Position numbers and translations under genes: made by a program. Below the pieces are notes generated by a model. It saw only the letters and a list, made by a program, of their open reading frames with translations, searched no databases and was not told the origin of the DNA. 6,582 bases of DNA. It comes from Nitrospirota bacterium (lineage in GTDB: Bacteria; Nitrospirota; Nitrospiria; Nitrospirales; UBA8639). Shown here piece by piece: positions 1 through 6,582 of the stretch. How positions within the stretch are numbered: position 1 is the stretch's first letter; every line of letters starts with the position of its first letter. The stretch spans positions 956,558 to 963,139 of the forward strand of contig CP070628.1 in NCBI GenBank assembly GCA_020355985.1. The letters run 5' to 3'.

Positions 1-2431
1 ATCTTCGACTCAAGCACGGGAAGCCCGAAAATCAGTCTTAGATTTTATTCTGGCCAATCATCCTTTGGATTGTCCGGTATGTGATCAAGGCGGGCGTTGT
101 GATCTTCAGGATTTTTCTCACGAATATACGGCGACCACCAGTCGCTTTAAAGAACTGAAACGGGTCTTTCAAAAAGAATACTTTAGCCCGCTCATTGAAA
201 CGCAGATGAATCGTTGCGTGCAATGCTTACGTTGTGTGCGCTATTGCGATCAAGTCATGGATGTGAAAGCCTTGGCGCCGGTGGGTCGGGGCACGTTGAC
301 GGAAATCAAATCCTTTGGTGCGCATGAATTGGATTGCGAGTTTTGTGGAGGGTGTATCCAGATTTGCCCGGTCGGTGCTATTACCAGCCGGCTTTCCATG
401 TATGAATTTCGCCCCTGGATGCTCAAACGGACGGACTCGGTCTGTGGGTATTGCGGCGATGGATGCCAGATTACCTTCCAAACCAAAGGGAATGCTCTCA
501 TCGAAATTAATTCCACCCAAGGTTCTGGACGGAATAATGGAGATCTCTGTGCGCGAGGATATTTTGGATATCACGTGAGTGAGCATCCCGATCGATTAAC
601 CTTGCCTCTTATCCGTAAAGGCGACGAATTTCAATCAGTGCAATGGGAAGAAGCCTTGGAGTTGGTCGCCCAGCGGTTGCTAGACATCAAGGCAAAGTAT
701 GGCGCCGATGCGATTGGCGGATTGATCTCTGGACGCTGTACCAATGAAGACGTTTATGTGTTTCAGAAGTTTATGCGCGGCGTAGTTGGGACCAACCGAA
801 TTGATAGCAGTGTGCGATATGGGCATTTGAATGGCGTGCATGCCATGCAACGAGTGCAAGGTACGCATCGTTGGGCTGTGAGTTTTGACGATATTGTCTC
901 GGCCGATACTCTTTTGCTTGTTGGAACCAACATTACGGAAACAAACCCGATTACAGGACTAAAGGTCAAAGAAGCAGTCAAACGACGAGGCGGAAAACTG
1001 ATCACGATTGAATCGTTGGAACCAGCTATTGGGAGCATCAGCAGTATTGTGAATCTAGCCCATCATCATTTGGGTGTGAAGCCAACAGATTACTCAGCAG
1101 CAATTTTGGGACTGTTGAAAGCTGTAGTGGATCAGCAAATTTTTGATGGCGAATTCCAAGACAGGGTACCGGCCTACTTCAACGACATCTCCGCTCGTCT
1201 CCAGGAGCTTTCCTGGGAGGCGATTCATGCTAAAACGGGTCTAGCCTCGGATATATTTTCTCAGGCTGCTCAGGTGTTTGGTGAAGGGAAGAAGGTAGTG
1301 ATTTTGGTCGGACCAGGTATCCTGAGGTCTACTGGTGGATTCGGAATGACGATGAATCTGTTGGACCTCTTGCTGATAACCGGCAAATTGACGAAGCCTG
1401 GTTGCGGGCTTGCTCCCTTAGCCGAAGAAAATAATGATCAAGGGACGTTTGAAATGGGTGGGATTGGAGGGGTCTTGCCTGGCGGTACATCTCTTGGTGA
1501 TCCCGAAATACGGAACCACTTATCCCAAGCCTGGGGTCGCCCAATTCCTGATGCCCCTGGTTCCTCCCTACCCCAGATGATTGAAGATGCGCAGCAGGGC
1601 AAGTTAAAAGCCTTATTTATCGTGGGTGAAAATCCCCTGAGCTCTTTGCCTCCGTCATCCGGTATTCATTCGGCATTAAAGAAGCTCGAGTTTTTAGCGT
1701 GTCAGGAATTGTTTCTTACCGAGACGGCTCAACAGGCCCATGTCGTTCTTCCAGCCTGTTCCTATGCTGAAAAAGACGGGACTTTTACTAATACAGAGGG
1801 GCATATCCAACCTGTGCGAAAAGCCATTGATCTGGTTGGTGAAAGTCGTCCGGATTGGGAAGTGTTTTCCGCGCTTTCGGTAGTGATGAATGATCCGATG
1901 GAGTATGGAGACGTCAAAGAAATTGGCAAAGAAATACGTAATCTCCTCCCTGGTACGCGTACGTTAGGGCCTGCTCCGTTGCCGGCACAACCCGATTCCT
2001 CGGCCATTGCCCGATATGTTACTGGTGATTTTCAACGGGATATTGCCACGCGGTATGAATTGCCGGCCAACGCAATGGAGGCTGATCACCTCATCTTACA
2101 GGTGACTCAGTCCTTATTTCATTCTGGGAAATTTTCGAGGAAAGCCAAGGGCTTGTTGCAAGTTGAAGCTTCAGGGAAGCTTTATCTACATCCGGAAGAG
2201 GCGGCTCGACGCAGTATTGATGAAGGAGACAGGGTGAAGGTGAGCAATAGCTTAGGAGAAGTTAAGGTGTCGGTGGGAATTCGTGAGCGTATTCCACAAG
2301 GTGTTGCCGTGTTCCCCGAGCATTTTGATGAAGAGATCCAGAAGTTAATGCCGTATAACGTCGACCCTGAAACGCAGGTGCCGTATTGCAAGGTCGCTCG
2401 GGTACGTCTCGAAAAAATAGTCGAAGAATGA
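1..2431 (+). CDS. nuoG: NADH-quinone oxidoreductase subunit G (5'-partial)
   Basis: Large Fe-S subunit of the complex I peripheral arm; it carries electrons from the NuoF/E side towards NuoI. The reading frame is open from the left edge (first complete codon at base 2) to TGA at 2429-2431, giving 809 visible residues. Roughly 90-100 N-terminal residues, including the [2Fe-2S] domain, should lie upstream. Visible parts in order (window residues): the N5 site His20-x3-Cys24-x2-Cys27-x5-Cys33; two ferredoxin-like motifs, Cys72/75/78/82 and Cys112/115/118/122; the N7 site Cys148-x2-Cys151-x3-Cys155-x27-Cys183; a molybdopterin-oxidoreductase-like body (about 190-650) with the family signature KDGTFTNTEG at 591-600; and a C-terminal dinucleotide-binding-like domain (about 705-805). 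The second ferredoxin-like motif is unusual for NuoG. The position expected to hold a Mo-ligating Cys/Sec looks like Gly274, so a catalytic formate dehydrogenase is unlikely. The nuoH-nuoL neighbours confirm NuoG. The total length of about 900 residues fits long bacterial NuoG proteins. Confidence 0.95.
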   Translation, partial: SSTQAREARKSVLDFILANHPLDCPVCDQGGRCDLQDFSHEYTATTSRFKELKRVFQKEYFSPLIETQMNRCVQCLRCVRYCDQVMDVKALAPVGRGTLTEIKSFGAHELDCEFCGGCIQICPVGAITSRLSMYEFRPWMLKRTDSVCGYCGDGCQITFQTKGNALIEINSTQGSGRNNGDLCARGYFGYHVSEHPDRLTLPLIRKGDEFQSVQWEEALELVAQRLLDIKAKYGADAIGGLISGRCTNEDVYVFQKFMRGVVGTNRIDSSVRYGHLNGVHAMQRVQGTHRWAVSFDDIVSADTLLLVGTNITETNPITGLKVKEAVKRRGGKLITIESLEPAIGSISSIVNLAHHHLGVKPTDYSAAILGLLKAVVDQQIFDGEFQDRVPAYFNDISARLQELSWEAIHAKTGLASDIFSQAAQVFGEGKKVVILVGPGILRSTGGFGMTMNLLDLLLITGKLTKPGCGLAPLAEENNDQGTFEMGGIGGVLPGGTSLGDPEIRNHLSQAWGRPIPDAPGSSLPQMIEDAQQGKLKALFIVGENPLSSLPPSSGIHSALKKLEFLACQELFLTETAQQAHVVLPACSYAEKDGTFTNTEGHIQPVRKAIDLVGESRPDWEVFSALSVVMNDPMEYGDVKEIGKEIRNLLPGTRTLGPAPLPAQPDSSAIARYVTGDFQRDIATRYELPANAMEADHLILQVTQSLFHSGKFSRKAKGLLQVEASGKLYLHPEEAARRSIDEGDRVKVSNSLGEVKVSVGIRERIPQGVAVFPEHFDEEIQKLMPYNVDPETQVPYCKVARVRLEKIVEE

Positions 2432-2466
2432 AACAATGCTCATTTTGCATGTTGATTCATTGAGAA

Positions 2467-2472
2467 GAGGAG
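2467..2472 (+). promoter_or_regulatory. Ribosome binding site of nuoH
   Basis: GAGGAG lies 10 nt before the ATG at 2483, in the 51-nt gap after nuoG. It is a good Shine-Dalgarno match and supports this start for nuoH. Confidence 0.75.
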
Positions 2473-2482
2473 TGAATCCGTT

Positions 2483-3535
2483 ATGGAAACGGGAATTCGA
2501 TTAGCCCTAACGTTAGGCCAAATTGGCGCGGTTATGGTTGCGGTGCTGTTGACTGTGGCCTTATTGACCTTGCTGGAACGTAAAGTCTTGGGTTGGATGC
2601 AAGATCGGATGGGGCCGATGGAAGTCGGACCCTATGGGGTGTTGCAACCAGTGGCGGATGGATTAAAACTCTTTTTTAAGGAAGACATTATTCCAGCCGG
2701 AGCCAATAAGTTTATGTTCAGCATGGCGCCGGTCTTGTCTTTAGTTCCTGCCCTAATTGGATTCGCGGTGATTCCTTTTGGCCCTGACTGGACGGTAGAT
2801 GTCGGTGGGGTCGACTTTAAGCCATTTGTGATTACCGATATCAACATTGGGGTGTTGTATATTCTCGCGTTTGCCTCGATTGGGGCCTATGGCATCATCC
2901 TTGGAGGCTGGTCTTCGAATAGTAAATATTCTTTGCTTGGCGGGTTACGATCGGCTGCTCAATTGATCAGTTATGAATTGAATGTAGGACTCTCGATTGT
3001 TGGTGTATTGCTTCTCTCAAGCTCTTTGAGTCTGGTCACAATTACGAATGCGCAAGCCGGTGGTTTTTGGAATTGGTATTTCTTTGCATTTCCTTTTCCC
3101 CAAGCCGTGGCGTTTGTGGTGTTCATTATTTCCTCCGTCGCGGAAACAAACCGAACGCCCTTTGATTTGCCGGAGGCGGAAAGTGAATTGGTCGCTGGGT
3201 TCTTTACCGAATATAGTGGCATGCGGTTCGCATTCTTTTTCTTGGCAGAATACGGCAACATGATTTTAGTGTCGTGCGTCGCCACTGTGTTGTTTTTTGG
3301 TGGGTGGCATGCCCCTTTAGAAATCTTACAGGGACCTGAATCTCTTCATTGGTTGACGGGAATGTTCTGGTTCACCTTTAAGGTGTATGGGTTTCTTTTC
3401 TTGTTTTTCTGGATTCGGGCTACCTTGCCTCGATTGAGATATGACCAATTGATGCGGTTTGGGTGGAAGGTGTTATTGCCGATTACGCTGGGCAATATTG
3501 TGTTGACATCTATTTTTGCCTATATATTCCCCTGA
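2483..3535 (+). CDS. nuoH: NADH-quinone oxidoreductase subunit H
   Basis: Membrane subunit (ND1 family) that forms much of the quinone cavity and joins the peripheral arm to the proton-pumping arm. It is 350 residues long, slightly longer than the E. coli protein, with eight likely membrane helices (about 9-31, 78-100, 119-140, 158-187, 197-219, 247-272, 292-311, 328-348). Both ND1 family signatures are present: GPYGVLQPVADGLKLFFKED at 49-68 and PFDLPEAESELVAG at 226-239. Acidic and basic residues known to line the quinone cavity and the entry to the membrane axis are retained: Glu32, Arg42, Glu165, Glu221, Arg224, Asp228, Glu231, Glu233 and Glu235. The conserved C-terminal stretch RATLPRLRYDQLMRFGWK (312-329) is also there. 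The ATG start has a strong ribosome binding site, and the gene sits 51 nt after nuoG and 23 nt before nuoI. Nothing suggests damage or an insertion. Confidence 0.98.
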   Translation: METGIRLALTLGQIGAVMVAVLLTVALLTLLERKVLGWMQDRMGPMEVGPYGVLQPVADGLKLFFKEDIIPAGANKFMFSMAPVLSLVPALIGFAVIPFGPDWTVDVGGVDFKPFVITDINIGVLYILAFASIGAYGIILGGWSSNSKYSLLGGLRSAAQLISYELNVGLSIVGVLLLSSSLSLVTITNAQAGGFWNWYFFAFPFPQAVAFVVFIISSVAETNRTPFDLPEAESELVAGFFTEYSGMRFAFFFLAEYGNMILVSCVATVLFFGGWHAPLEILQGPESLHWLTGMFWFTFKVYGFLFLFFWIRATLPRLRYDQLMRFGWKVLLPITLGNIVLTSIFAYIFP

Positions 3536-3545
3536 GAAATTTTTC

Positions 3546-3550
3546 GGGAA
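3546..3550 (+). promoter_or_regulatory. Probable ribosome binding site of nuoI
   Basis: GGGAA lies 8 nt before the ATG at 3559. It favours that start over the in-frame ATG at 3550, which it overlaps and which has only a poor upstream GAG. Confidence 0.45.
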
Positions 3551-3558
3551 TGGGATCA

Positions 3559-4098
3559 ATGAATCTGAAAAGCTGGATAAAGACCCTCACGTTTTATGAG
3601 ATTCTTCTGGGCATGAAAGCCACGTTGTCCCATCTCCTGCGTTATAAGCCGATCACGTTGCAATATCCACATGAGAAGAAACCCTTGTCGTCGAATTACC
3701 GGGGCATGTTAGCACTATTGCGCTATGATGACGGGACAGAGAAATGTGTGGGGTGTGATCTGTGTGAAGCGGCCTGCCCTTCTCGGGTCATACGCGTGGT
3801 GAGTGCCGAGGTGCCCGGAGAACCCACGAAACGCTTTTCCAAGGAATATTACATGGATATGACCCGCTGTTTGTTTTGTGGCCTCTGTGTGAAAGCCTGC
3901 CCAGTAGATGCCTTGGGCATGACGCAGGAATATGAATGGGCTGTGTACGATAAACGGCAACTCCATTTAAACAAACAGCAGCTTTTGGCTATCGGGGATC
4001 GCAATTTCCCTGTTCGGGAAAAACGCTTGGAATTCCAGCATCCCAATGTGGCGTATTTTAATGTGGGTTTTAAAGAAATCCCGCAAAAGGAAACCTAG
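3559..4098 (+). CDS. nuoI: NADH-quinone oxidoreductase subunit I, 2x[4Fe-4S]
   Basis: Peripheral-arm subunit with two [4Fe-4S] clusters (N6a and N6b) that pass electrons from the NuoG side to cluster N2 in NuoB. The two CxxCxxCxxxCP motifs are complete: Cys63/66/69/73 (CVGCDLCEAACP) and Cys104/107/110/114 (CLFCGLCVKACP). The first 30 or so residues are amphipathic, like the N-terminal helices that anchor NuoI to NuoH. The tail holds the family sequence LHLNKQQLLAIGDRN (about 135-149). The chosen ATG gives 179 residues, matching the usual size of about 180. The frame stays open upstream into nuoH as far as a GTG at 3463, but that would add 32 residues with no family counterpart. An ATG at 3550 (182 residues) is the only realistic alternative. 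The gene lies 23 nt after nuoH and ends in TAG. Confidence 0.96.
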   Translation: MNLKSWIKTLTFYEILLGMKATLSHLLRYKPITLQYPHEKKPLSSNYRGMLALLRYDDGTEKCVGCDLCEAACPSRVIRVVSAEVPGEPTKRFSKEYYMDMTRCLFCGLCVKACPVDALGMTQEYEWAVYDKRQLHLNKQQLLAIGDRNFPVREKRLEFQHPNVAYFNVGFKEIPQKET

Positions 4099-4185
4099 TG
4101 GATGTTTTGGCAGCCTCTGATTCTACACGGTTTTGTAAACGAGTGACGACACGTTCTTCCTAATTTATTTCGGCTGCGTGGGCTC
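4099..4185 (+). other. nuoI-nuoJ intergenic gap with a possible 14-codon ORF
   Basis: At 87 nt this is the longest non-coding stretch in the window. It contains an ORF at 4102-4146 (MFWQPLILHGFVNE, stop TGA) preceded by AAAAGGA at 4085-4091, with its AAGGA core 10 nt before the ATG. No hairpin followed by a T-run is visible, so a terminator is unlikely. No clear Shine-Dalgarno sequence precedes the nuoJ ATG at the end of the gap. Whether the small ORF is translated cannot be told from one sequence; it may be chance. Confidence 0.3.
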
Positions 4186-4704
4186 ATGGAAACATTTGTC
4201 TTTTTTTATTTTGCAAGCATTATTGTCGTGACTGCTGGATTAGTTGTGGCGCTTAAAAATCCTATCTATAGCGCATTGGCGCTGTTGGTGATGTTTTTTC
4301 ATGTGGCCGGGCTATTCGTGACCTTACATGCGGAATTTTTAGCGGTCATTCAAATACTGGTCTATGCGGGAGCCATTTTGGTGCTCTACCTCTTTGTGGT
4401 CATGCTGCTGAATTTAAAACGAGAAGAACATTTCCATGGTCAGCTCATCGTCGGTTTATTTCTTGGATGTGTCTTGTTTGCCGAAGCGGTTCTGCTGGTT
4501 CTGAAAGGTGAAACGACGCTTGGACAAAATCTTGCGGCTGCTGATGCCTCAGTTGAACTCACGCGCGGGAATACGGAATCCATTGGAGAGTTGCTCTATT
4601 CGACCTATCTGTTTCCCTTTGAAGTGGCCTCGCTTATTTTGTTGGTGGCCATGGTGGGTGCGGTGATCCTGACGAAAAAAGGTATTTTGGAGGTCAAGAG
4701 CTAG
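4186..4704 (+). CDS. nuoJ: NADH-quinone oxidoreductase subunit J
   Basis: Small membrane subunit (ND6 family) next to NuoH and NuoK; its third helix is part of the conformational coupling between quinone reduction and proton pumping. It has 172 residues and five likely membrane helices (about 3-22, 27-47, 51-77, 87-107, 142-163). The hallmark third-helix motif is present at about 50-76, containing EFLAVIQILVYAGAILVLYL with Glu50 and the conserved Tyr60, where complex I structures show a pi-bulge. The only workable start is the ATG at 4186: upstream in frame there is a TGA at 4144 and no ATG, GTG or TTG between. This ATG lacks a convincing ribosome binding site (GCGTGGGCTC precedes it), unlike nuoH and nuoK. 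The stop TAG directly abuts the ATG of nuoK, so the two genes are probably translationally coupled. Confidence 0.96.
   Translation: METFVFFYFASIIVVTAGLVVALKNPIYSALALLVMFFHVAGLFVTLHAEFLAVIQILVYAGAILVLYLFVVMLLNLKREEHFHGQLIVGLFLGCVLFAEAVLLVLKGETTLGQNLAAADASVELTRGNTESIGELLYSTYLFPFEVASLILLVAMVGAVILTKKGILEVKS
4689..4694 (+). promoter_or_regulatory. Ribosome binding site of nuoK
   Basis: GGAGGT inside the last codons of nuoJ, 10 nt before the ATG at 4705. It is the strongest Shine-Dalgarno sequence in the window and fixes the nuoK start. Confidence 0.85.
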
Positions 4705-5010
4705 ATGGATGTTCCTGTGAGCTACTATGTCGTATTAAGCGGCATTGTTTTTTCTATCGGATTAATTGGCGTTCTCATCCGGCGCAATATCATTATTATT
4801 CTTTTATCTGTTGAGTTAATGTTGAATGCCACGAACATTAATTTTGTGGCATTTTCTTCCTATCTAGGGAATCTGTCTGGTCAGGTCTTCGTGTTTTTTG
4901 CACTTACCGTGGCTGCCGCAGAGGTTGCCGTCGGATTGGCGATTATTATTGCGCTGTACCGTCATTCGGCGAGTATCAACATTGACGACTTCCGGTTGCT
5001 GAAATGGTAA
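4705..5010 (+). CDS. nuoK: NADH-quinone oxidoreductase subunit K
   Basis: Smallest membrane subunit of complex I (ND4L family, related to MrpC of Mrp antiporters). It belongs to the chain of buried charged residues linking the quinone site to the pumps. At 101 residues it has the typical length, with three membrane helices (about 7-25, 29-50, 60-86). Both key buried glutamates are present: Glu37 in [18 protein letters not shown] and Glu73 in [14 protein letters not shown]. They match the two essential glutamates of E. coli NuoK (36 and 72). The ATG directly follows the nuoJ stop codon, and its strong ribosome binding site lies inside nuoJ. The TAA stop is 4 nt before nuoL. Confidence 0.98.
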   Translation: MDVPVSYYVVLSGIVFSIGLIGVLIRRNIIIILLSVELMLNATNINFVAFSSYLGNLSGQVFVFFALTVAAAEVAVGLAIIIALYRHSASINIDDFRLLKW

Positions 5011-5014
5011 GGCG

Positions 5015-6582
5015 ATGGTTTACGCCTTAATTCCCCTACTTCCACTTCTGGCCTTTGTGGTCCTTGGTCTCGGTGGTCACGTGATCAAGGAACGGGCACA
5101 TTTGATTGCCGTTCCTGCTGTGGTTGGTTCCTTTCTCCTCTCTCTGATGGCCTTGAGTGATGTGGTTGGCGGAACGGTTCTGCGAATTCCTCTTTATACC
5201 TGGGCAAATTCAGGCGATCTCACCATCACATTAGGTTTGTTTATTGATCAGTTGACGGTGGCTATGCTGATGTTGGTGACCATTGTGAGTTCCCTCGTGC
5301 ATGTTTACACCATTGGGTATATGCATGGCGAACCGGGCTATGCTCGTTTTTTTAGTAATATTGCTTTGTTTACCTTTTCGATGTTGATGTTGGTGATGTC
5401 TGATAATTTTCTTCAACTGTTTGTTTTTTGGGAAGCCGTGGGCCTGTGCTCTTATCTGCTCATTGGGCATTGGTATGAACGGCAATCTGCTCGAGCCGCT
5501 GCAACAAAAGCCTTTCTCGTGAACCGGGTTGGGGATTTTGGATTCATGGTGGGCATCTTGTTGGTGTTTGTGACCTTTGGCAGTTTGCAATATCAGGATG
5601 TCTTTTCCCAACTCGACCAGGTGGCTGGAGGAACCGTGAACCTGTTAGGCGCCATAGGCGGCAATTGGGAAATCTCGGTCATGACCATGATTTGCTTGTT
5701 TTTATTTGTGGGTGCGGTCGGCAAGTCTGCGCAAGTTCCGTTGCACGTATGGTTGCCGGATGCGATGGAAGGGCCGACGCCGATTTCTGCCCTCATCCAT
5801 GCAGCGACGATGGTGACTGCTGGTGTTTTTATGGTGGCGCGGTTGGCCCCACTCTATAACCTTTCGCCGGTAGCCATGGATGTAGTGGCTATTGTCGGGG
5901 GAGTGACGATGTTTCTCGGAGCCACTATTGCCTTGACTCAAACAGATATCAAGCGTGTGGTGGCTTATTCCACGTTGAGCCAACTGGGATACATGATGAT
6001 GGCCTGTGGGCTGGGGGCCTATGTCTCCGGTATGTATCATTTGCTCACTCACGGTGCGTTTAAGGCATTGATGTTCCTGGGCTGTGGTGCGGTGATTATT
6101 GCTTTGCATCATGAACAGGATATGCGCAAGATGGGCGGTCTTAAAGGCAAATTGCCGGTGACCTACTGGACTTTTGTGATTGGTTCTTTGGCTCTGGCAG
6201 GGTTTCCGTTGACGGCAGGATTTTTCAGTAAGGATGCTTTGCTGTTGTCCTCGTGGATGTCAGGTGGGCTAGGCCAAGTACTCACCGTTTTAGGTTTACT
6301 GACGGCCTTGATGACGGCGTTTTACAGTTTTCGTCTGGTGTTTGTAACGTTTTGGGGGGAATCCCGCGTTGATCCTCACCATGCAAGCCACGTCCATGAA
6401 CCATCCAAAACGATGACCGTTCCGCTATTGATTCTTGCGGTGTTGAGCATTCTGGCAGGATACGTCGGGATTCCTGAATTTTTGGCGCCAGCCTTTCCTG
6501 GTGGTGAAGGCGGTGGGCATCATGAAGGTGGGGCTGCCATCGGTATTGAGGTGGCGGCAACAGCGATGGGGATCTTGGGCAT
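5015..6582 (+). CDS. nuoL: NADH-quinone oxidoreductase subunit L (3'-partial)
   Basis: Distal antiporter-like proton-pumping subunit (ND5 family, Proton_antipo_N and Proton_antipo_M domains). The frame is open from ATG 5015 to the right edge, giving 522 complete codons. E. coli NuoL has 613 residues, so at least the last helices and the long lateral helix are missing here. Key residues read directly: Glu140 in the FVFWEAVGLCSYLLIG helix, Asp174 in NRVGDFGF, Lys237 in GAVGKSAQVPLH, the signature WLPDAMEGPTPISALIHAAT at 246-265 with His262, His342 and His346 before Lys350, and Lys406 in GFFSKD. These match the residues of the proton path in E. coli NuoL. Two His-rich loops occur at 455-461 and 501-503. 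The start follows the nuoK stop by 4 nt. The AAGG at 5009-5012 is too close to be a good ribosome binding site, so translation probably depends on coupling to nuoK. A TGA at 5000 excludes an earlier start. Confidence 0.97.
   Translation, partial: MVYALIPLLPLLAFVVLGLGGHVIKERAHLIAVPAVVGSFLLSLMALSDVVGGTVLRIPLYTWANSGDLTITLGLFIDQLTVAMLMLVTIVSSLVHVYTIGYMHGEPGYARFFSNIALFTFSMLMLVMSDNFLQLFVFWEAVGLCSYLLIGHWYERQSARAAATKAFLVNRVGDFGFMVGILLVFVTFGSLQYQDVFSQLDQVAGGTVNLLGAIGGNWEISVMTMICLFLFVGAVGKSAQVPLHVWLPDAMEGPTPISALIHAATMVTAGVFMVARLAPLYNLSPVAMDVVAIVGGVTMFLGATIALTQTDIKRVVAYSTLSQLGYMMMACGLGAYVSGMYHLLTHGAFKALMFLGCGAVIIALHHEQDMRKMGGLKGKLPVTYWTFVIGSLALAGFPLTAGFFSKDALLLSSWMSGGLGQVLTVLGLLTALMTAFYSFRLVFVTFWGESRVDPHHASHVHEPSKTMTVPLLILAVLSILAGYVGIPEFLAPAFPGGEGGGHHEGGAAIGIEVAATAMGILG

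Noticed and set aside
65..67. TTG as the start codon of the first gene
   Set aside because: The frame is open upstream to the window edge and encodes conserved NuoG sequence, including the N5 ligand His20. The gene therefore starts before the window.
227..586. Antisense ORF of 119 codons and same-strand ORF at 315-578 inside nuoG
   Set aside because: Both overlap the Fe-S cluster region of nuoG, where the conserved NuoG frame is unambiguous. They are shadows.
1..2431. First gene as the catalytic subunit of a formate dehydrogenase
   Set aside because: The Fe-S layout is FDH-like, but no Cys/Sec is visible at the expected Mo-ligand position, and the gene is followed by nuoH, I, J, K and L in complex I order.
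2432..2453. Intrinsic terminator between nuoG and nuoH
   Set aside because: The hairpin is AT-rich and has no following T-run, and the downstream genes belong to the same complex.
3463..3558. Upstream extension of nuoI from a GTG inside nuoH
   Set aside because: It would add 32 residues with no NuoI counterpart and overlap nuoH by 73 nt. The ATG at 3559 gives the standard size and has a plausible ribosome binding site.
5231..6112. Two antisense ORFs (5231-5611 and 5702-6112, 126 and 136 codons)
   Set aside because: Both lie opposite strongly conserved nuoL codons. Their His/Gln-rich, low-complexity products are what reverse reading of membrane-protein codons gives, and no ribosome binding site or family motif supports them.

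Overview
This window is an internal piece of a bacterial nuo operon, which encodes respiratory complex I (proton-pumping NADH:quinone oxidoreductase, NDH-1). All genes lie on the + strand in canonical order: nuoG (5' end cut off by the window edge), nuoH, nuoI, nuoJ, nuoK, nuoL (3' end cut off). The genes are tightly packed. Gaps are 51, 23, 87, 0 and 4 nt, no intrinsic terminator is visible anywhere, and both edge genes read through the window boundaries. One polycistronic transcript covering the whole window is therefore the simplest reading. nuoF would be expected upstream and nuoM/nuoN downstream, but neither is in view.

Layout: 1-2431 encodes the large Fe-S subunit NuoG of the peripheral arm. 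2483-3535 is NuoH, the membrane subunit at the quinone-site junction. 3559-4098 is NuoI, a two-cluster ferredoxin-like subunit that passes electrons from the NuoG side towards NuoB. 4186-4704 and 4705-5010 are the small membrane subunits NuoJ and NuoK. 5015-6582 is most of NuoL, the distal antiporter-like proton pump. Together they cover a stretch of the electron wire (NuoG to NuoI), the coupling module (NuoH, J, K) and one of the pumps (NuoL). The key charged residues of the membrane subunits are intact, so the complex looks functional.

The most notable feature is the iron-sulphur pattern of NuoG. Where a textbook NuoG has one [4Fe-4S] cluster (N4), this protein has eight cysteines in two ferredoxin-type motifs, predicting an extra [4Fe-4S] cluster. 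This is the arrangement of FdsA-type formate dehydrogenases and NAD-linked [FeFe]-hydrogenases. It also keeps the N7 cysteine set but has no cysteine at the likely molybdenum-ligand position. A second point is the 87-nt nuoI-nuoJ gap, which holds a 14-codon ORF with a good ribosome binding site, while nuoJ itself has a poor one.

Organism: base composition looks balanced and codon use is even across all genes, with no sign of transfer. The protein sequences look to me like those of Nitrospirota (Nitrospira-like nitrite oxidisers), but this is an impression from memory and not a search result. Apart from the points above, this is an ordinary core-metabolism region. I see no mobile element, CRISPR array, RNA gene or previously undescribed system.
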